Source of the DNA: Lacibacter sp. H375
Lineage (GTDB): Bacteria; Bacteroidota; Bacteroidia; Chitinophagales; Chitinophagaceae
Direction: 5' to 3'
Length of the DNA: 64,000 nucleotides
Assembly: GCF_037892425.1 (NCBI RefSeq)
Contig: NZ_JBBKTT010000001.1
Location: 3,968,001 to 4,032,000 of the forward strand
Shown: one piece after another, positions 27,059 to 35,043 of the stretch
Position numbering within the stretch: position 1 is the first letter of the stretch
How the letters are laid out: the number at the start of each line of letters is the position of its first letter
The notes under the pieces: model-generated
What the model was told of the DNA's origin: nothing
Database searches by the model: none
The model's input: only the letters and a program-made list of their open reading frames with translations
Translations under genes and position numbers: made by a program

Positions 27059-27088
27059 AGACTCTGGTTAACACCAGAGTCTTTTTTT
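27059..27088 (+). terminator. Intrinsic terminator of the second TPP-aptamer unit
   Basis: Ten-base perfect stem (27059-27068 with 27073-27082), loop TAAC, then seven T. I see no strong alternative pairing of its 5' arm with the aptamer, so an antiterminator is not evident. Confidence 0.88.
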
Positions 27089-27314
27089 AACCTGCGCTAA
27101 CGAACTGCTTCCTAAGTTATTGAGGATTGTGGCAGTATAATTGTTTAATTCTAATGAATATGAAGCTGTTATTCTTTATTAAAAGAATCGGCTGCTTGGT
27201 AACTGTGGAGTTTTTTCCTCGATCTGCGAATGAAAAATTTAGACTGCATAATCTGTTGCTCAAATGTGAGTGGCTGTTTGTATTTGTAAATGATATTGAT
27301 TCATAAAACAGGTT

Positions 27315-28829
27315 ATGTACATGAAAAAGGATGTAAATGGTAGCAGGGCTTTTGGCTCAAAGCAAAAACTAAAGGATACAGGAGATTATGCAAAGGCGAT
27401 CATTGAAACAATGCACGAATCGTTGTTGATGCTAACTGGCGACTTATTTATAAGGCATGCCAATAAAGGTTTTTATAAAACGTTTTGTGTAACGCCTGAA
27501 GAAACAGAGGGATGTTATTTATATGACATAGCAAATGCTGAATGGAATATTCCTGAACTAAAAGAACAAATGAGCTTATTGCAAAGCAGGGATATCCCCT
27601 TTACACATCTTGAAGTAACACGTGACTTTCCGATGGTAGGCAGAAGAACTGTTTGGTTAAATGCAAACAAGTTTCCAATGAAGGAAGGCAAAGGGAGCAT
27701 GATCCTCTTAGCGATACAGGATATAACAGAACAAAAAATGCTTGAAGAGCGTTTGAAGGGAAATGAAGAACGGCTTTACTTATTGCTGAGAAATGCTTCA
27801 GATATAATCACTGTGTTTGATGAACATGGCACAATAAAATATGAAAGCCCGGCTATTGAACCTGTACTGGGCTACAAACCCGAAGAACGTGTTGGTAAAA
27901 ATATTCACACCGACGCAATTGTACACGCTGATGATCGTTCTATAAAAATTGAACTCTTGCAGAAAGCTATTGAATCGCCCACAGAAAATATTTCAGGTGA
28001 GTTTCGTATCAGGCATAAAGACGGGAGTTACCACATCATTGAAGCGATATTCAATAACATGCTGGAAAATAAAAAGATTAATGGTATCATTGCTACTTAC
28101 AGGGATGTTACCGAACGTAAATCATTAGAACAACATAAAGACGAATTCATCGGTATTGCAAGTCATGAACTAAAAACTCCTGTCACGAGCTTAAAAGCAT
28201 ACTTGCAAATACTTGAAGAAAATATTTTAAAGGCAAATGGTTCACAGTCGGTCGATATTCTTTTTAAAATGAATAAGCAGGTTGACAGGCTTGCAATTTT
28301 AATTAAAGACCTGCTTGATTTCACCCGTATCGAAGGGGGCAAACTTAAGTTCAGGGAAGATATGTACGAATTGAACGAGCTTGTACTTGAAATTGTTGAT
28401 GAAGTTCAGTTAACTACAAAACAACACAAGATACAAGTCCATTTATCACGCCCGGTGCTTATAGAAGGTGATCGTTACCGAACAGGGCAGGTACTTACAA
28501 ATTTGTTGAACAACGCAATAAAGTATTCACCACAGGGAGATAGCGTTGTAGTTCGTACTAAAGTTGATAAGCAGTCAATAACCATCTCCGTACAAGACTT
28601 TGGCATTGGTATTGAGCATGGATTTCTAACGAAAGTATTCGACCGTTTTTTTCGTGTGAATGAAACACAGTACCATCATTTCCCCGGACTTGGTTTAGGA
28701 CTGTATATAGCTGCTGAGTTTGTTAAAAGGCAGGGTGGACAAATTTGGGTTACCAGTGAGCCAAGGAAAGGGTCCGTTTTTTATTTCCTCCTTCCGATCT
28801 TATTATCTAAAGAGCCGGGGAATAAGTAA
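27315..28829 (+). CDS. PAS-domain sensor histidine kinase, cytoplasmic
   Basis: Protein of 504 residues without membrane segments. PAS domain 1 covers about residues 22-135, PAS domain 2 with its PAC segment about 145-272 (ILLRNASDIITVFDEHGTIKYESPAI...IIATYRDVTERK). HisKA follows at about 275-345 with the H box IASHELKTPVTSLKAYL (His284). The HATPase domain spans about 385-497 with N box LLNNAIKYSPQGD, G1 DFGIGI, F box FDRFFRV and G2 GLGLGLYIA. It is therefore a soluble sensor with an active kinase core. The start could also be the in-frame ATG at 27321. A receiver gene follows after 45 bases, so the pair probably forms one two-component system. The second TPP-aptamer unit lies upstream but ends in its own terminator. 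Confidence 0.9.
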   Translation: MYMKKDVNGSRAFGSKQKLKDTGDYAKAIIETMHESLLMLTGDLFIRHANKGFYKTFCVTPEETEGCYLYDIANAEWNIPELKEQMSLLQSRDIPFTHLEVTRDFPMVGRRTVWLNANKFPMKEGKGSMILLAIQDITEQKMLEERLKGNEERLYLLLRNASDIITVFDEHGTIKYESPAIEPVLGYKPEERVGKNIHTDAIVHADDRSIKIELLQKAIESPTENISGEFRIRHKDGSYHIIEAIFNNMLENKKINGIIATYRDVTERKSLEQHKDEFIGIASHELKTPVTSLKAYLQILEENILKANGSQSVDILFKMNKQVDRLAILIKDLLDFTRIEGGKLKFREDMYELNELVLEIVDEVQLTTKQHKIQVHLSRPVLIEGDRYRTGQVLTNLLNNAIKYSPQGDSVVVRTKVDKQSITISVQDFGIGIEHGFLTKVFDRFFRVNETQYHHFPGLGLGLYIAAEFVKRQGGQIWVTSEPRKGSVFYFLLPILLSKEPGNK

Positions 28830-28874
28830 ATAGGCAAGTGTTTATTGTTAGTGAATTTGATAAATTAAACGTGT

Positions 28875-29291
28875 ATGCAACAACGAATTCTAATCGCAGA
28901 TGATGATGAAGGTATCAGAGATATTTTCAAATTGATTCTGGAAGCAGCAGGATACTGCGTTGATTTTCGATCAAGTGGTGAAGATATTATCAATAATAAA
29001 TTCATTGTACCCGACCTTTTTTTACTGGATAAGCAATTAGGCGATTACAGTGGCCTCGATTTGTGTGCTTACCTTAAAAAACGTGAAGACACCAGGGATA
29101 TACCTGTGATCATGATCTCTGCATCGCCTGATATTGCTAAGCTGTCGATAGAAGCAGGCGCTGATGCATATATTGAAAAACCATTTGAGATCGATTACCT
29201 GCGAAACCTTATTCAATTCTATATAGAAAGACCATCTGTTTCTTCAACAGGGGAAACATCTGATGATGTTGTTTCGCAACCCACCAGCTGA
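28875..29291 (+). CDS. Single-domain response regulator (receiver only)
   Basis: Protein of 138 residues: one CheY-like receiver and a short Ser/Thr-rich tail. Acidic pocket DDD at residues 9-11, phospho-acceptor Asp52 in DLFLLDKQLGD, Ser in MISAS and Lys in IEKPFEI are all present, so it should be phosphorylated. There is no output domain, so it either passes phosphate on or acts by protein contact. It is 45 bases behind the PAS kinase gene and ends before a strong terminator at 29333. Confidence 0.9.
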   Translation: MQQRILIADDDEGIRDIFKLILEAAGYCVDFRSSGEDIINNKFIVPDLFLLDKQLGDYSGLDLCAYLKKREDTRDIPVIMISASPDIAKLSIEAGADAYIEKPFEIDYLRNLIQFYIERPSVSSTGETSDDVVSQPTS

Positions 29292-29332
29292 TTGATCTTT
29301 ACCACCAACTTCCTCTGCAAATAGATAATAAG

Positions 29333-29357
29333 AATGCCGGGTTACCCCGGCATTTGA
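29333..29357 (+). terminator. Terminator of the kinase-receiver operon
   Basis: Nine-base perfect stem (29333-29341 with 29346-29354), loop TTAC, short T stretch after it. It lies 42 bases past the receiver gene. Confidence 0.65.
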
Positions 29358-29595
29358 ATGCGTACTACACACAAACAACAGACCCCGTTAAACACTGTCC
29401 TTACTGCTTCCCGGTTACTGCTGCCCTGATGAGTAGTCTATCGTTAAGCACCCACGCTTTTTCCCAACGCTAACGTTGGTAAAAGTGTTACATACATGAA
29501 AACAAACTATGGGCCATCTCGCCGTCGGGCGCCATGAAATCGATATTTTTTTTAACCAATACTCACCGGAAATAACAACAAGCCTGGTTTGAAAA

Positions 29596-29610
29596 TGGCA
29601 TCGTGCTTGT
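29596..29610 (+). promoter_or_regulatory. Sigma-54-like site before the DUF6496 gene
   Basis: TGGCATCGTGCTTGT: GG, 10 bases, GT. It ends 45 bases before the ATG at 29656. Confidence 0.45.
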
Positions 29611-29655
29611 TCTTTTTTTAAAGAAAATAATTACGAACAATTAAAAAAACTGACG

Positions 29656-29829
29656 ATGGCTAAGTATTCAAAAAAAGCCAGGCAGGAAGTAGCCAAAGCC
29701 ATGCACGAAAAAAAGGCGGGGATACTAAAGTCAGGTAGCGGAAAAAAAGTTACCGACAATGACCAGGCAATTGCAATTGGCTTATCAAAAGCAAGAAAAG
29801 CTGGTGCAAAAGTGCCTCGTGAACAATAG
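29656..29829 (+). CDS. DUF6496 small basic protein
   Basis: Protein of 57 residues starting MAKYSKKARQEVAKAMHE and containing the family core LKSGSGKKVTDNDQAIAIGL followed by SKARKAGAKVP. I recognise this pattern as DUF6496, a small Lys-rich family widespread in bacteria, found near stress genes and of unknown function. The basic character suggests nucleic-acid binding, which is inference. It stands alone between a terminated operon and the convergent AI-2E gene, with a GG-N10-GT site 45 bases upstream. Confidence 0.85.
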   Translation: MAKYSKKARQEVAKAMHEKKAGILKSGSGKKVTDNDQAIAIGLSKARKAGAKVPREQ

Positions 29830-30128
29830 AAAAATATGATCCATTCATTAAAAAAATTAAAAGTAATTTTTTCTCCCAACATGCAATAAATAAACTGTTG
29901 ATTCAGCTCAACATAAATACAACAGTGGTTGGGAAACAAATTCCCCAATGAAAATGGCAATCTAACTGTTAAAAAACGGGTTGGCTATTTTGCCGAATGC
30001 CAATGGTTTCTTCATCATGCATGGCATATTGTTTGTTCCTGTAGATAAAAATAAAACTAAGCACCGGGTGTTCAGTATTATTCTTGACAACAAGTTATAA
30101 TATCAAGGGTATCCGGGTCTAGATAGCA

Positions 30129-30154
30129 AAGCCTGTTTTTTCAACAGGCTTTTT
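30129..30154 (+). terminator. Intrinsic terminator
   Basis: Nine-base stem (30129-30137 with 30143-30151) then a T run. It serves + strand transcripts from the DUF6496 side. Confidence 0.7.
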
Positions 30155-30165
30155 GCATTCAATAT

Positions 30166-30193
30166 AAAAGCCCCTGTAAAAACAGGGGCTTTT
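30166..30193 (-). terminator. Bidirectional terminator
   Basis: Twelve-base perfect stem (30166-30177 with 30182-30193) with A runs left and T runs right, so it works both ways. It ends the minus-strand AI-2E operon. Confidence 0.75.
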
Positions 30194-30272
30194 ATTAAGA
30201 CCAAAACTTACAAGTTCTCAACTATCACTTCTCAACAATCAATAGATGTAAATCATAATCAATAGATGTAAT

Positions 30273-31292
30273 TCAACCTTTTCCATTTGTTACAACAAAT
30301 TCACTTTTATATATCCTCGTGAGGATAATGATGTAACTGATCAGCAACGGCCCGAAAATAATACCTATAAAACCAAATAAACCTAATCCAACAATAATGC
30401 CTAACACGGTAATAACAGGATGAATGTCGCCGATGCGACGCATAATAGTGATTCGTGCAACGTAATCGATATTGCCGGTAACAATTGCACTATAAATCAG
30501 TAAGCCCCAGGCGTGCCCGTTTTCACCAATGCTGTATAAATAAACAACCAACGGCACCCAAATAACCAACGTTCCTATAATTGGGAAAAAAGCAAACACA
30601 CCAGTAAGAAATCCAAACAAAGCGTACTCTTCAATGCCAAACAAATAGTAACCCAGCGTTGCGGCAGCACCTTGTATTGCTGAAATAATGGGAATACCCA
30701 ATGCATTTGCTGTAACCATTTTCCTTGTCTCTGCAGCCAGTAAACTTGTATTGTCATCCTGCAAAGGAATAAACCGGTATAGCTGCTTTTCCATTTCACT
30801 ACCATTGTAAAACATATAGTAGAGTAGAAACAACATGATCGCTAAATTCGAGATCAACGTTACCGAGCTGTTTAACAGAACAGGAATTGCTCCCACAATT
30901 TTTTCAGAATATTCGGCAGTTGAGAAATCATGCAACCAGTTAATACCAGTTGAAGCTTTTAATTGTTGGGTGATGGCAGTTATTTTCTTGATCCATACAC
31001 CAGGATCCTCCATAAGTTTTTGCAACTTGGGACTCACCAGTTTAATCATGAGCATTACGGGTATGCCTAAAAGCACCAGGTAAGCAATTACAAAAATGAA
31101 TGCGGTAAATCCTTTGCGCCATTTTTTTTGATACACGTAATAAAAATAACTACGGCGGCTTAAGATATAAAGTGTTAGCGCTCCCAATAGACCGGGAAGA
31201 AAAATGCGCATTTGAATTACCGAAATAACAACAAGGAAAAGGATCAGCAATAATAAAAGCAGGCGTGTTATCCGTTCATGAAATGGCATCAT
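30273..31292 (-). CDS. AI-2E family transporter (PerM/YdiK-like membrane protein)
   Basis: Integral membrane protein of 339 residues with about eight hydrophobic segments. Two open the protein (LLLLLLILFLVVISVIQM; LLGALTLYILS), and a group at about 200-320 carries the family's best-conserved stretch GIPIISAIQGAAATLGYYLFG, FGFLTGVFAFFPIIGTLVIWVP and the final LGLFGFIGIIFGPLLISY. Family members export autoinducer-2, act in Na+/H+ exchange or have unknown roles, so no substrate can be named. It is the last gene of the minus-strand set starting at 33039 and stops just before the double hairpins. Confidence 0.9.
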   Translation of the reverse strand: MMPFHERITRLLLLLLILFLVVISVIQMRIFLPGLLGALTLYILSRRSYFYYVYQKKWRKGFTAFIFVIAYLVLLGIPVMLMIKLVSPKLQKLMEDPGVWIKKITAITQQLKASTGINWLHDFSTAEYSEKIVGAIPVLLNSSVTLISNLAIMLFLLYYMFYNGSEMEKQLYRFIPLQDDNTSLLAAETRKMVTANALGIPIISAIQGAAATLGYYLFGIEEYALFGFLTGVFAFFPIIGTLVIWVPLVVYLYSIGENGHAWGLLIYSAIVTGNIDYVARITIMRRIGDIHPVITVLGIIVGLGLFGFIGIIFGPLLISYIIILTRIYKSEFVVTNGKG

Positions 31293-31359
31293 TGAGAAAG
31301 AGATTTATCTTGGCCATATTACAGTGTTATATTAACAATCAATCGATACAATAAAACAT

Positions 31360-31701
31360 TTATTTTTTCGCCCGCAATGCTTTCTTCTGGATTATATTAG
31401 AAGTAATATTTTTTATAACGAATGGCACAAGCATTCTCGTTATCCAACCAGACTTTCTCAAAATCCATTTATTTACAACCAGGTCTACAGCCAGGTTAAC
31501 GCCAGTATTTAATAGGGTATTATTGGTTTTAGCCCGGGTTAAAGCATTTTCGGCAAGCCGCATACCTATCACGGCAGGTTGTAACGACATTTTTAAATGT
31601 TGCCACCTATCAATGATGCGTTCCCGGTGAAACTTCAGATTTTCTTCTAACTGTTGTTCTTCCAACAGGAGTTTATCATATGCTTTCATCTTTTTTTTCA
31701 T
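31360..31701 (-). CDS. Unrecognised small protein of the stress island
   Basis: Protein of 113 residues. The N-terminal half is a charged helix (LLLEEQQLEENLKFHRERIIDRWQ), probably coiled coil; the C-terminal half has two weakly hydrophobic stretches (TGVNLAVDLVVNKWIL; ITRMLVPFVIKNITSNII). It may sit at the membrane. Its start overlaps the end of the holin-X-like gene by 26 bases (14 if ATG 31689 is used), indicating translational coupling with that gene. It belongs to the minus-strand set 33039 to 30273. I do not recognise a family; small proteins next to holin-X genes in stress clusters are common, so a joint envelope role is a guess. Confidence 0.7.
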   Translation of the reverse strand: MKKKMKAYDKLLLEEQQLEENLKFHRERIIDRWQHLKMSLQPAVIGMRLAENALTRAKTNNTLLNTGVNLAVDLVVNKWILRKSGWITRMLVPFVIKNITSNIIQKKALRAKK

Positions 31702-32038
31702 TCATGCGGGTGGTTAAAAGATTTCTCAAATAGGGAAGTATTTTCCTCTTTTTAAGAAGCACCAGAAATATAAAAATTGTAAGATAAAAGCAACCGACCC
31801 ATAAAAATCCTTCGCTGGTATTTTGCACATATGTACCAATCCAAAAGGCAGCCGCAATACTTAAAAAAAGTAAACTGATAAGACCGGTGATCATCACTGA
31901 AAGATCAGCAATGAGTCCCGCAATGATCGTTGCTACTTTTCGGCTGACTTTAAGCGTTATCAGCTGATACATCGTTTTTACATAATCACCGGCTTCTTCT
32001 AAAAGGTCGGTTGCCTGCGTTCGCACATTAGTATACAT
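31676..32038 (-). CDS. Phage-holin-X/DUF1469-like membrane protein
   Basis: Protein of 120 residues: an amphipathic N-terminal helix (ATDLLEEAGDYVKTMYQLITLKVSRK), then two long membrane segments (TIIAGLIADLSVMITGLISLLFLSIAAAFWIG and GFLWVGCFYLTIFIFLVLL) and a basic tail. This is the layout of the holin-X/DUF1469 family, which in spite of its name is found in non-phage stress operons with YtxH genes, as here. It follows the YtxH gene at 32055 by 16 bases and overlaps the next gene. No function is established. Confidence 0.8.
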   Translation of the reverse strand: MYTNVRTQATDLLEEAGDYVKTMYQLITLKVSRKVATIIAGLIADLSVMITGLISLLFLSIAAAFWIGTYVQNTSEGFLWVGCFYLTIFIFLVLLKKRKILPYLRNLLTTRMNEKKDESI

Positions 32039-32054
32039 ACACGATAAAATTGAA

Positions 32055-32261
32055 CTATACTGTTATTTCGCTTACTCTGCTTTGAGCTTCGTCTTTCGCT
32101 TTGCTCAACATTTCCTTGCCTTTTTCAAGGAGGCTACCTGCAACATCTTTGATTTGCCTGCTTACTTCGTTGCCTTTTTCGGTGCGCAGGAGGTAACTAA
32201 TGATTACCCCGGCTGACACAGCTACTGCCACACCCACTAAAATTCTTGAACTTTTTGTCAT
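32055..32261 (-). CDS. YtxH-like small membrane protein
   Basis: Protein of 68 residues with an N-terminal membrane helix (ILVGVAVAVSAGVIISYLL), the YtxH-type junction RTEKGNEVSRQIKD, and a charged amphipathic tail. It is the shortest of three YtxH-type proteins in the window (others at 18433 and 41978). It sits in the minus-strand set between the DUF1328 gene (39 bases upstream) and the holin-X-like gene (16 bases downstream). Confidence 0.8.
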   Translation of the reverse strand: MTKSSRILVGVAVAVSAGVIISYLLRTEKGNEVSRQIKDVAGSLLEKGKEMLSKAKDEAQSRVSEITV

Positions 32262-32300
32262 GCTAATAAGATTAATGATGAAGAGAAAATAAATAGTTCC

Positions 32301-32471
32301 CTAACCTCTCGTTTTTGTTGTTCGGCCAAAAAGCAGAGAAAGTAAAAACAGAACTATAAAAATGTAAAAGATAATTTTTGCGATTGATGCAGCACCGGCA
32401 GCAATGCCTGTAAATCCGAATATGGCTGCAACTATTGCGATCACGATAAATATGATTGTCCAGCGTAACAT
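32301..32471 (-). CDS. DUF1328 (YtjA-like) small membrane protein
   Basis: Protein of 56 residues starting [20 protein letters not shown] and continuing [28 protein letters not shown], two membrane helices with the Gly/Ala-rich turn typical of DUF1328. I place the start at 32471 and not at the further upstream ATG in the same frame, because MLRWT is the conserved family N-terminus and the longer version would overlap the preceding gene. Role unknown; the family is common in stress-related loci. Confidence 0.88.
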   Translation of the reverse strand: MLRWTIIFIVIAIVAAIFGFTGIAAGAASIAKIIFYIFIVLFLLSLLFGRTTKTRG

Positions 32472-32547
32472 AGAACTAAATTTTAGTGTGAAGAATACTG
32501 ACTGTCTGATCAAGTATATTGGAAAATCATGCCATGATCTTTCATCT

Positions 32548-33039
32548 TCAATTCCGTATGCCAGCATGTTGATGTTCTGCAACAGCATTCAGTGCAATAA
32601 GTTTACTGTATTTCACCAGTTCAATATTTTTATCGAGCTTATTTAACTGTGTTAAAATAAGATCATGTACTTCTCCGCTGCAAACAGGCTGTTCATCGAG
32701 CAGTTGGTGATAAACCATACAAGCCGATTTTTCGTTCTCTTCGCAAAAAACCACCAATTCATATTCATTGCATCCTGGTTTTATTTTGGGAATGCCGCTC
32801 CACTGATGATAGATTTCTCCAACTACTTCAATTCGGCCGGCAGGGTCGGGGAGTCCCGAATGCAAACAGGTTCTTAACTCCAGCATAAACAACTGCGATT
32901 GCTGGCAAAGATCATTTACAAGCGCAAATAACCGCTGATCAGTTAACCATTTCTTTATCTGTGCGTACGCTGCTAATCGTTCATGATGAATGTGGATGAG
33001 ATCATGAAGAGTGCTTTCTTTCTCCAATTGTGTTTCCAT
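32548..33039 (-). CDS. PA2169-like (DUF2383) four-helix protein
   Basis: Protein of 163 residues. The N-terminus [19 protein letters not shown] and the segment [18 protein letters not shown] follow the PA2169 pattern; the later AWMDVK motif is replaced by HQWSGIPKI, so it is a divergent member. Cysteines are unusually frequent. It is the first gene of the minus-strand set running to 30273, and a GG-N10-GC site lies 30 bases upstream. With the genes at 18803, 19288, 21038 and 39658 it makes five of this type. Confidence 0.78.
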   Translation of the reverse strand: METQLEKESTLHDLIHIHHERLAAYAQIKKWLTDQRLFALVNDLCQQSQLFMLELRTCLHSGLPDPAGRIEVVGEIYHQWSGIPKIKPGCNEYELVVFCEENEKSACMVYHQLLDEQPVCSGEVHDLILTQLNKLDKNIELVKYSKLIALNAVAEHQHAGIRN

Positions 33040-33069
33040 ATACTGCTTTTTAAGATGTTGCCCGTAATT

Positions 33070-33084
33070 GCTTTCGAAATGCCA
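33070..33084 (-). promoter_or_regulatory. Sigma-54-like site before the 33039-30273 gene set
   Basis: Minus strand TGGCATTTCGAAAGC: GG and GC separated by exactly 10 bases. It ends 30 bases before the ATG at 33039. Confidence 0.5.
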
Positions 33085-33327
33085 CGGGTCTCAAGCAAAC
33101 CCTTCTTCAATTTTATTCAAGTGGCTCAAAAAGTGTGTTATTTGTTTTCCTAAGAATTCCTGAGTAACAGAAATATTATTGTCAGTTATATACGCATAAT
33201 TCGCATGGGATACAGAACATTTTGTAAAGATCAATGGCAAAATACATAATCAACAAAGTGGCGGTTTGATTGGGGAATTTGTTCCCCTTTCAATTTCAAC
33301 CTCCACAATCACAAACTAATGAAGATT

Positions 33328-33360
33328 AAAAAAAGGAGTTCCGGCAAAACCGAAACTCCT
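33328..33360 (-). terminator. Intrinsic terminator of the candidate small RNA
   Basis: Eleven-position stem with one mismatch (33334-33344 with 33350-33360), loop CAAAA, followed on the minus strand by seven T. Confidence 0.8.
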
Positions 33361-33475
33361 GAAGTGTCAAAATTTGCCGAAGCCTTTTGAGGGGCATTGG
33401 TAAGCTGAACGTTATTACTCAGAATAAATCGAAAGATCTTTTCTGAGTTTCTAAAACTCAGTTTGAAACTTCAAT
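33328..33475 (-). ncRNA. Candidate small RNA driven by a class A promoter
   Basis: A class A promoter word at 33499-33484 on the minus strand is followed about 125 bases later by a strong intrinsic terminator (33360-33328). Between them is a perfect 8-pair hairpin (33443-33450 with 33454-33461). No open reading frame of note lies in between. Promoter-to-terminator length is similar to that of the two TPP-aptamer units, but I find no TPP-aptamer core here. The 5' end is estimated from the promoter position. Confidence 0.45.
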
Positions 33476-33483
33476 GATAATGC

Positions 33484-33499
33484 TGAAAAAACTGTGCCA
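33484..33499 (-). promoter_or_regulatory. Class A promoter word (minus strand)
   Basis: Minus strand TGGCACAGTTTTTTCA followed by GCA, identical over 19 bases to the promoter of the first TPP unit. Confidence 0.5.
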
Positions 33500-33544
33500 T
33501 ATACTTTAAAACAACAAACAAAAATGCCTGAAATAAAAACTAAG

Positions 33545-33559
33545 TGGCATGAAATTTCC
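33545..33559 (+). promoter_or_regulatory. Sigma-54-like site before the DUF4142 gene
   Basis: TGGCATGAAATTTCC: TGGCAT at -24; the -12 part is CC in place of GC. It ends 43 bases before the ATG at 33603. Confidence 0.4.
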
Positions 33560-33602
33560 ATCGTCATTTTAAATCATGTGAGTAACACTAAAAAAAGATT
33601 GT

Positions 33603-34193
33603 ATGAAACAAAAAATAATCGCATTGCTCCTGGGTTTTGCCATACTTATGTCCTGCAATATGGACGAGAATAAAGACAACGATGACAGCGTTGAAAAGGC
33701 AGATGCAGCAAATGAACAGTTGCACGACACATCCTTAACTGCAACCAGCCAGGTTGTTGATGAAAAAAGTACTGACTTTCTTGTGCGTGCTGCAAATTCA
33801 TCAATGACCGAACTTGAGATGACCCGCATTGCCACACAGCAGGCATCGATGCATCAAGTAAAAGATTTTGCAACCCAATTGGGTAAGGAGCACAGCAATC
33901 TGAACGCCGAGATCAAGTCCCTGGCCGGCAAAAAGAATATCACCTTACCAACTGCAATTTCAACAGAAGCACAAAAAGATGTTGATGACCTTGCAAAAAA
34001 AGAAGACAAAAAAAATTTCGACAAATCATTTGTGAATGAAATGATCGATCGCCAGAAAGAATGTATTCGTTTGTATGAAGAGGCATCAAAAGATGCAACA
34101 GATATTGATGTAAAAACTTTTGCAAATAACTCATTGGTAAAGTTGCGTGTACGATTAGATTCAGCGCAGGCATTTAAGAAAAGACATTGGTAA
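33603..34193 (+). CDS. DUF4142 lipoprotein
   Basis: Protein of 196 residues. The signal peptide ends in lipobox LMSC (Cys18), so it should be lipid-anchored in the envelope. A charged linker (about 20-55) leads to the DUF4142 domain (about 57-190): STDFLVRAANSSMTELEMTRIATQQASMHQVKDFATQLGKEHSNLN, then FVNEMIDRQKECIRLYEEASKDATD and VKTFANNSLVKLRVRLDSAQ. The fold is a ferritin-like helical bundle like those of the PA2169 and YciE proteins of this island, but periplasmic. Function unknown. It is monocistronic: the GG-N10 site upstream and the hairpin at 34342 bracket it. Confidence 0.9.
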   Translation: MKQKIIALLLGFAILMSCNMDENKDNDDSVEKADAANEQLHDTSLTATSQVVDEKSTDFLVRAANSSMTELEMTRIATQQASMHQVKDFATQLGKEHSNLNAEIKSLAGKKNITLPTAISTEAQKDVDDLAKKEDKKNFDKSFVNEMIDRQKECIRLYEEASKDATDIDVKTFANNSLVKLRVRLDSAQAFKKRHW

Positions 34194-34341
34194 AAGATAG
34201 CGGTAGACTTCTGTATCCTACATTTTTCTCATTCATCGTTTTAAAAGCAAATAACTCCAAAGGTTTAGATTATTTGTAACGCCACGACCGTAGAAATAAT
34301 AATCATAAACATCCTGACTGGCCGTACCCTTACATCAGAAG

Positions 34342-34368
34342 AAAGCCAGGTATTTACCTGGCTTTTGT
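34342..34368 (+). terminator. Terminator of the DUF4142 gene
   Basis: Ten-base perfect stem (34342-34351 with 34356-34365), 4-base loop, then TTTTG. Confidence 0.75.
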
Positions 34369-34414
34369 ATTTGACTTAAAACTGTATTAAATGCACTTTT
34401 AAAAACGATCAAGG

Positions 34415-34996
34415 TCAAGCAACTGCCATTTCCTTTTTTTGTTGCCATGAGTAGGGTTGTTCCTGCTCGGCTTTTACATTTATAAAAGATTCGGCAATCA
34501 TCGTTAATTCCTGATCCGTTTCTTCTTCTTCCTGCAGTGTTTTTTCAAGAACGTCTGCAGCACGATCCAGATCCATTGTAAGTGCTAACTGAACAAGGCT
34601 TCCATATGTTGCGATCTCATAGTGTTCTATTTTCTGCGCTGCAACTATCAAGGCAGCATCTCTCGTGGCAGTTCCTTCTTTTGTTTCACTAATTATTGAA
34701 CGTGCTTCGTTAATGAGCCCATCAATAGCTTCACACTTTTTAGTGCCTGCTGTTGCGCCGATAATCTTGAACACTCTCTCCAGACGTTTCATATGCCGTT
34801 CAGTCTGTTTCAGATGATGCTCAAATGCATCTTCCAATTCTTCGGTTGTTGTCGCTTTCTGCATTTCCCCCAAAGCCTTTACCAATTGTTGTTCGGCATA
34901 ATACATATCCTTTAACTGATTGATAAAAAACTTCTCGAGGTAGGGCGTACCAGACGCCTCTTCTGTTGCAGCAGCGTTCTTTGTTGTTGTTGACAT
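34415..34996 (-). CDS. YciE/YciF-like ferritin-like protein (DUF892)
   Basis: Protein of 193 residues, paralogue of the one at 20348. DUF892 hallmarks: FFINQLKDMYYAEQQLVKALGEMQKAATT-type first helix, HHLKQTERHMKRLERVFKIIG, RDAALIVAAQKIEHYEIATYGSLVQLAL and LEKTLQEEEETDQELTMIAES. The Glu and His positions of the presumed di-metal site are kept. The tails differ from the paralogue. It lies 47 bases after the stop of the low-complexity gene at 35044 and is probably co-transcribed with it. Confidence 0.9.
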   Translation of the reverse strand: MSTTTKNAAATEEASGTPYLEKFFINQLKDMYYAEQQLVKALGEMQKATTTEELEDAFEHHLKQTERHMKRLERVFKIIGATAGTKKCEAIDGLINEARSIISETKEGTATRDAALIVAAQKIEHYEIATYGSLVQLALTMDLDRAADVLEKTLQEEEETDQELTMIAESFINVKAEQEQPYSWQQKKEMAVA

Positions 34997-35043
34997 TCTT
35001 AAAAGAATTTAGACTTGAAATGATAAGTGAAATGAACGTACTA

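Larger units (their letters stand above)
26538..27314. other. Divergent intergenic region holding the second TPP-aptamer unit
   Basis: About 780 bases. The left 390 bases, upstream of the GH130 gene, are A+T-rich with no gene. At 26932-27088 lies the promoter-aptamer-terminator unit. The last 225 bases before the histidine kinase gene show no gene or clear structure, and they are not similar to the region downstream of copy 1. Confidence 0.6.
29292..29655. other. Intergenic region between receiver gene and DUF6496 gene
   Basis: Contains the terminator at 29333, a 6-pair hairpin at about 29465-29481, and the sigma-54-like site at 29596. No gene evident. Confidence 0.5.
29830..30272. other. 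Convergent intergenic region with paired terminators
   Basis: About 440 bases between the DUF6496 gene (+) and the AI-2E gene (-). Two strong hairpins lie side by side at 30129 and 30166. Nothing else recognisable; a TATAAT-like word at about 30097-30102 just before the first hairpin is not accompanied by a convincing partner. Confidence 0.5.
33040..33602. other. Divergent intergenic region with a candidate small RNA
   Basis: About 560 bases. It holds the site for the minus-strand operon (33070), a promoter-to-terminator unit on the minus strand (33499 down to 33328) and the site for the DUF4142 gene (33545). No protein gene seen. Confidence 0.6.

Noticed and set aside
30085-30102. TTGACA and TATAAT words suggesting a promoter
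   Set aside because: Only 6 bases separate them, and Bacteroidota housekeeping promoters use different elements.
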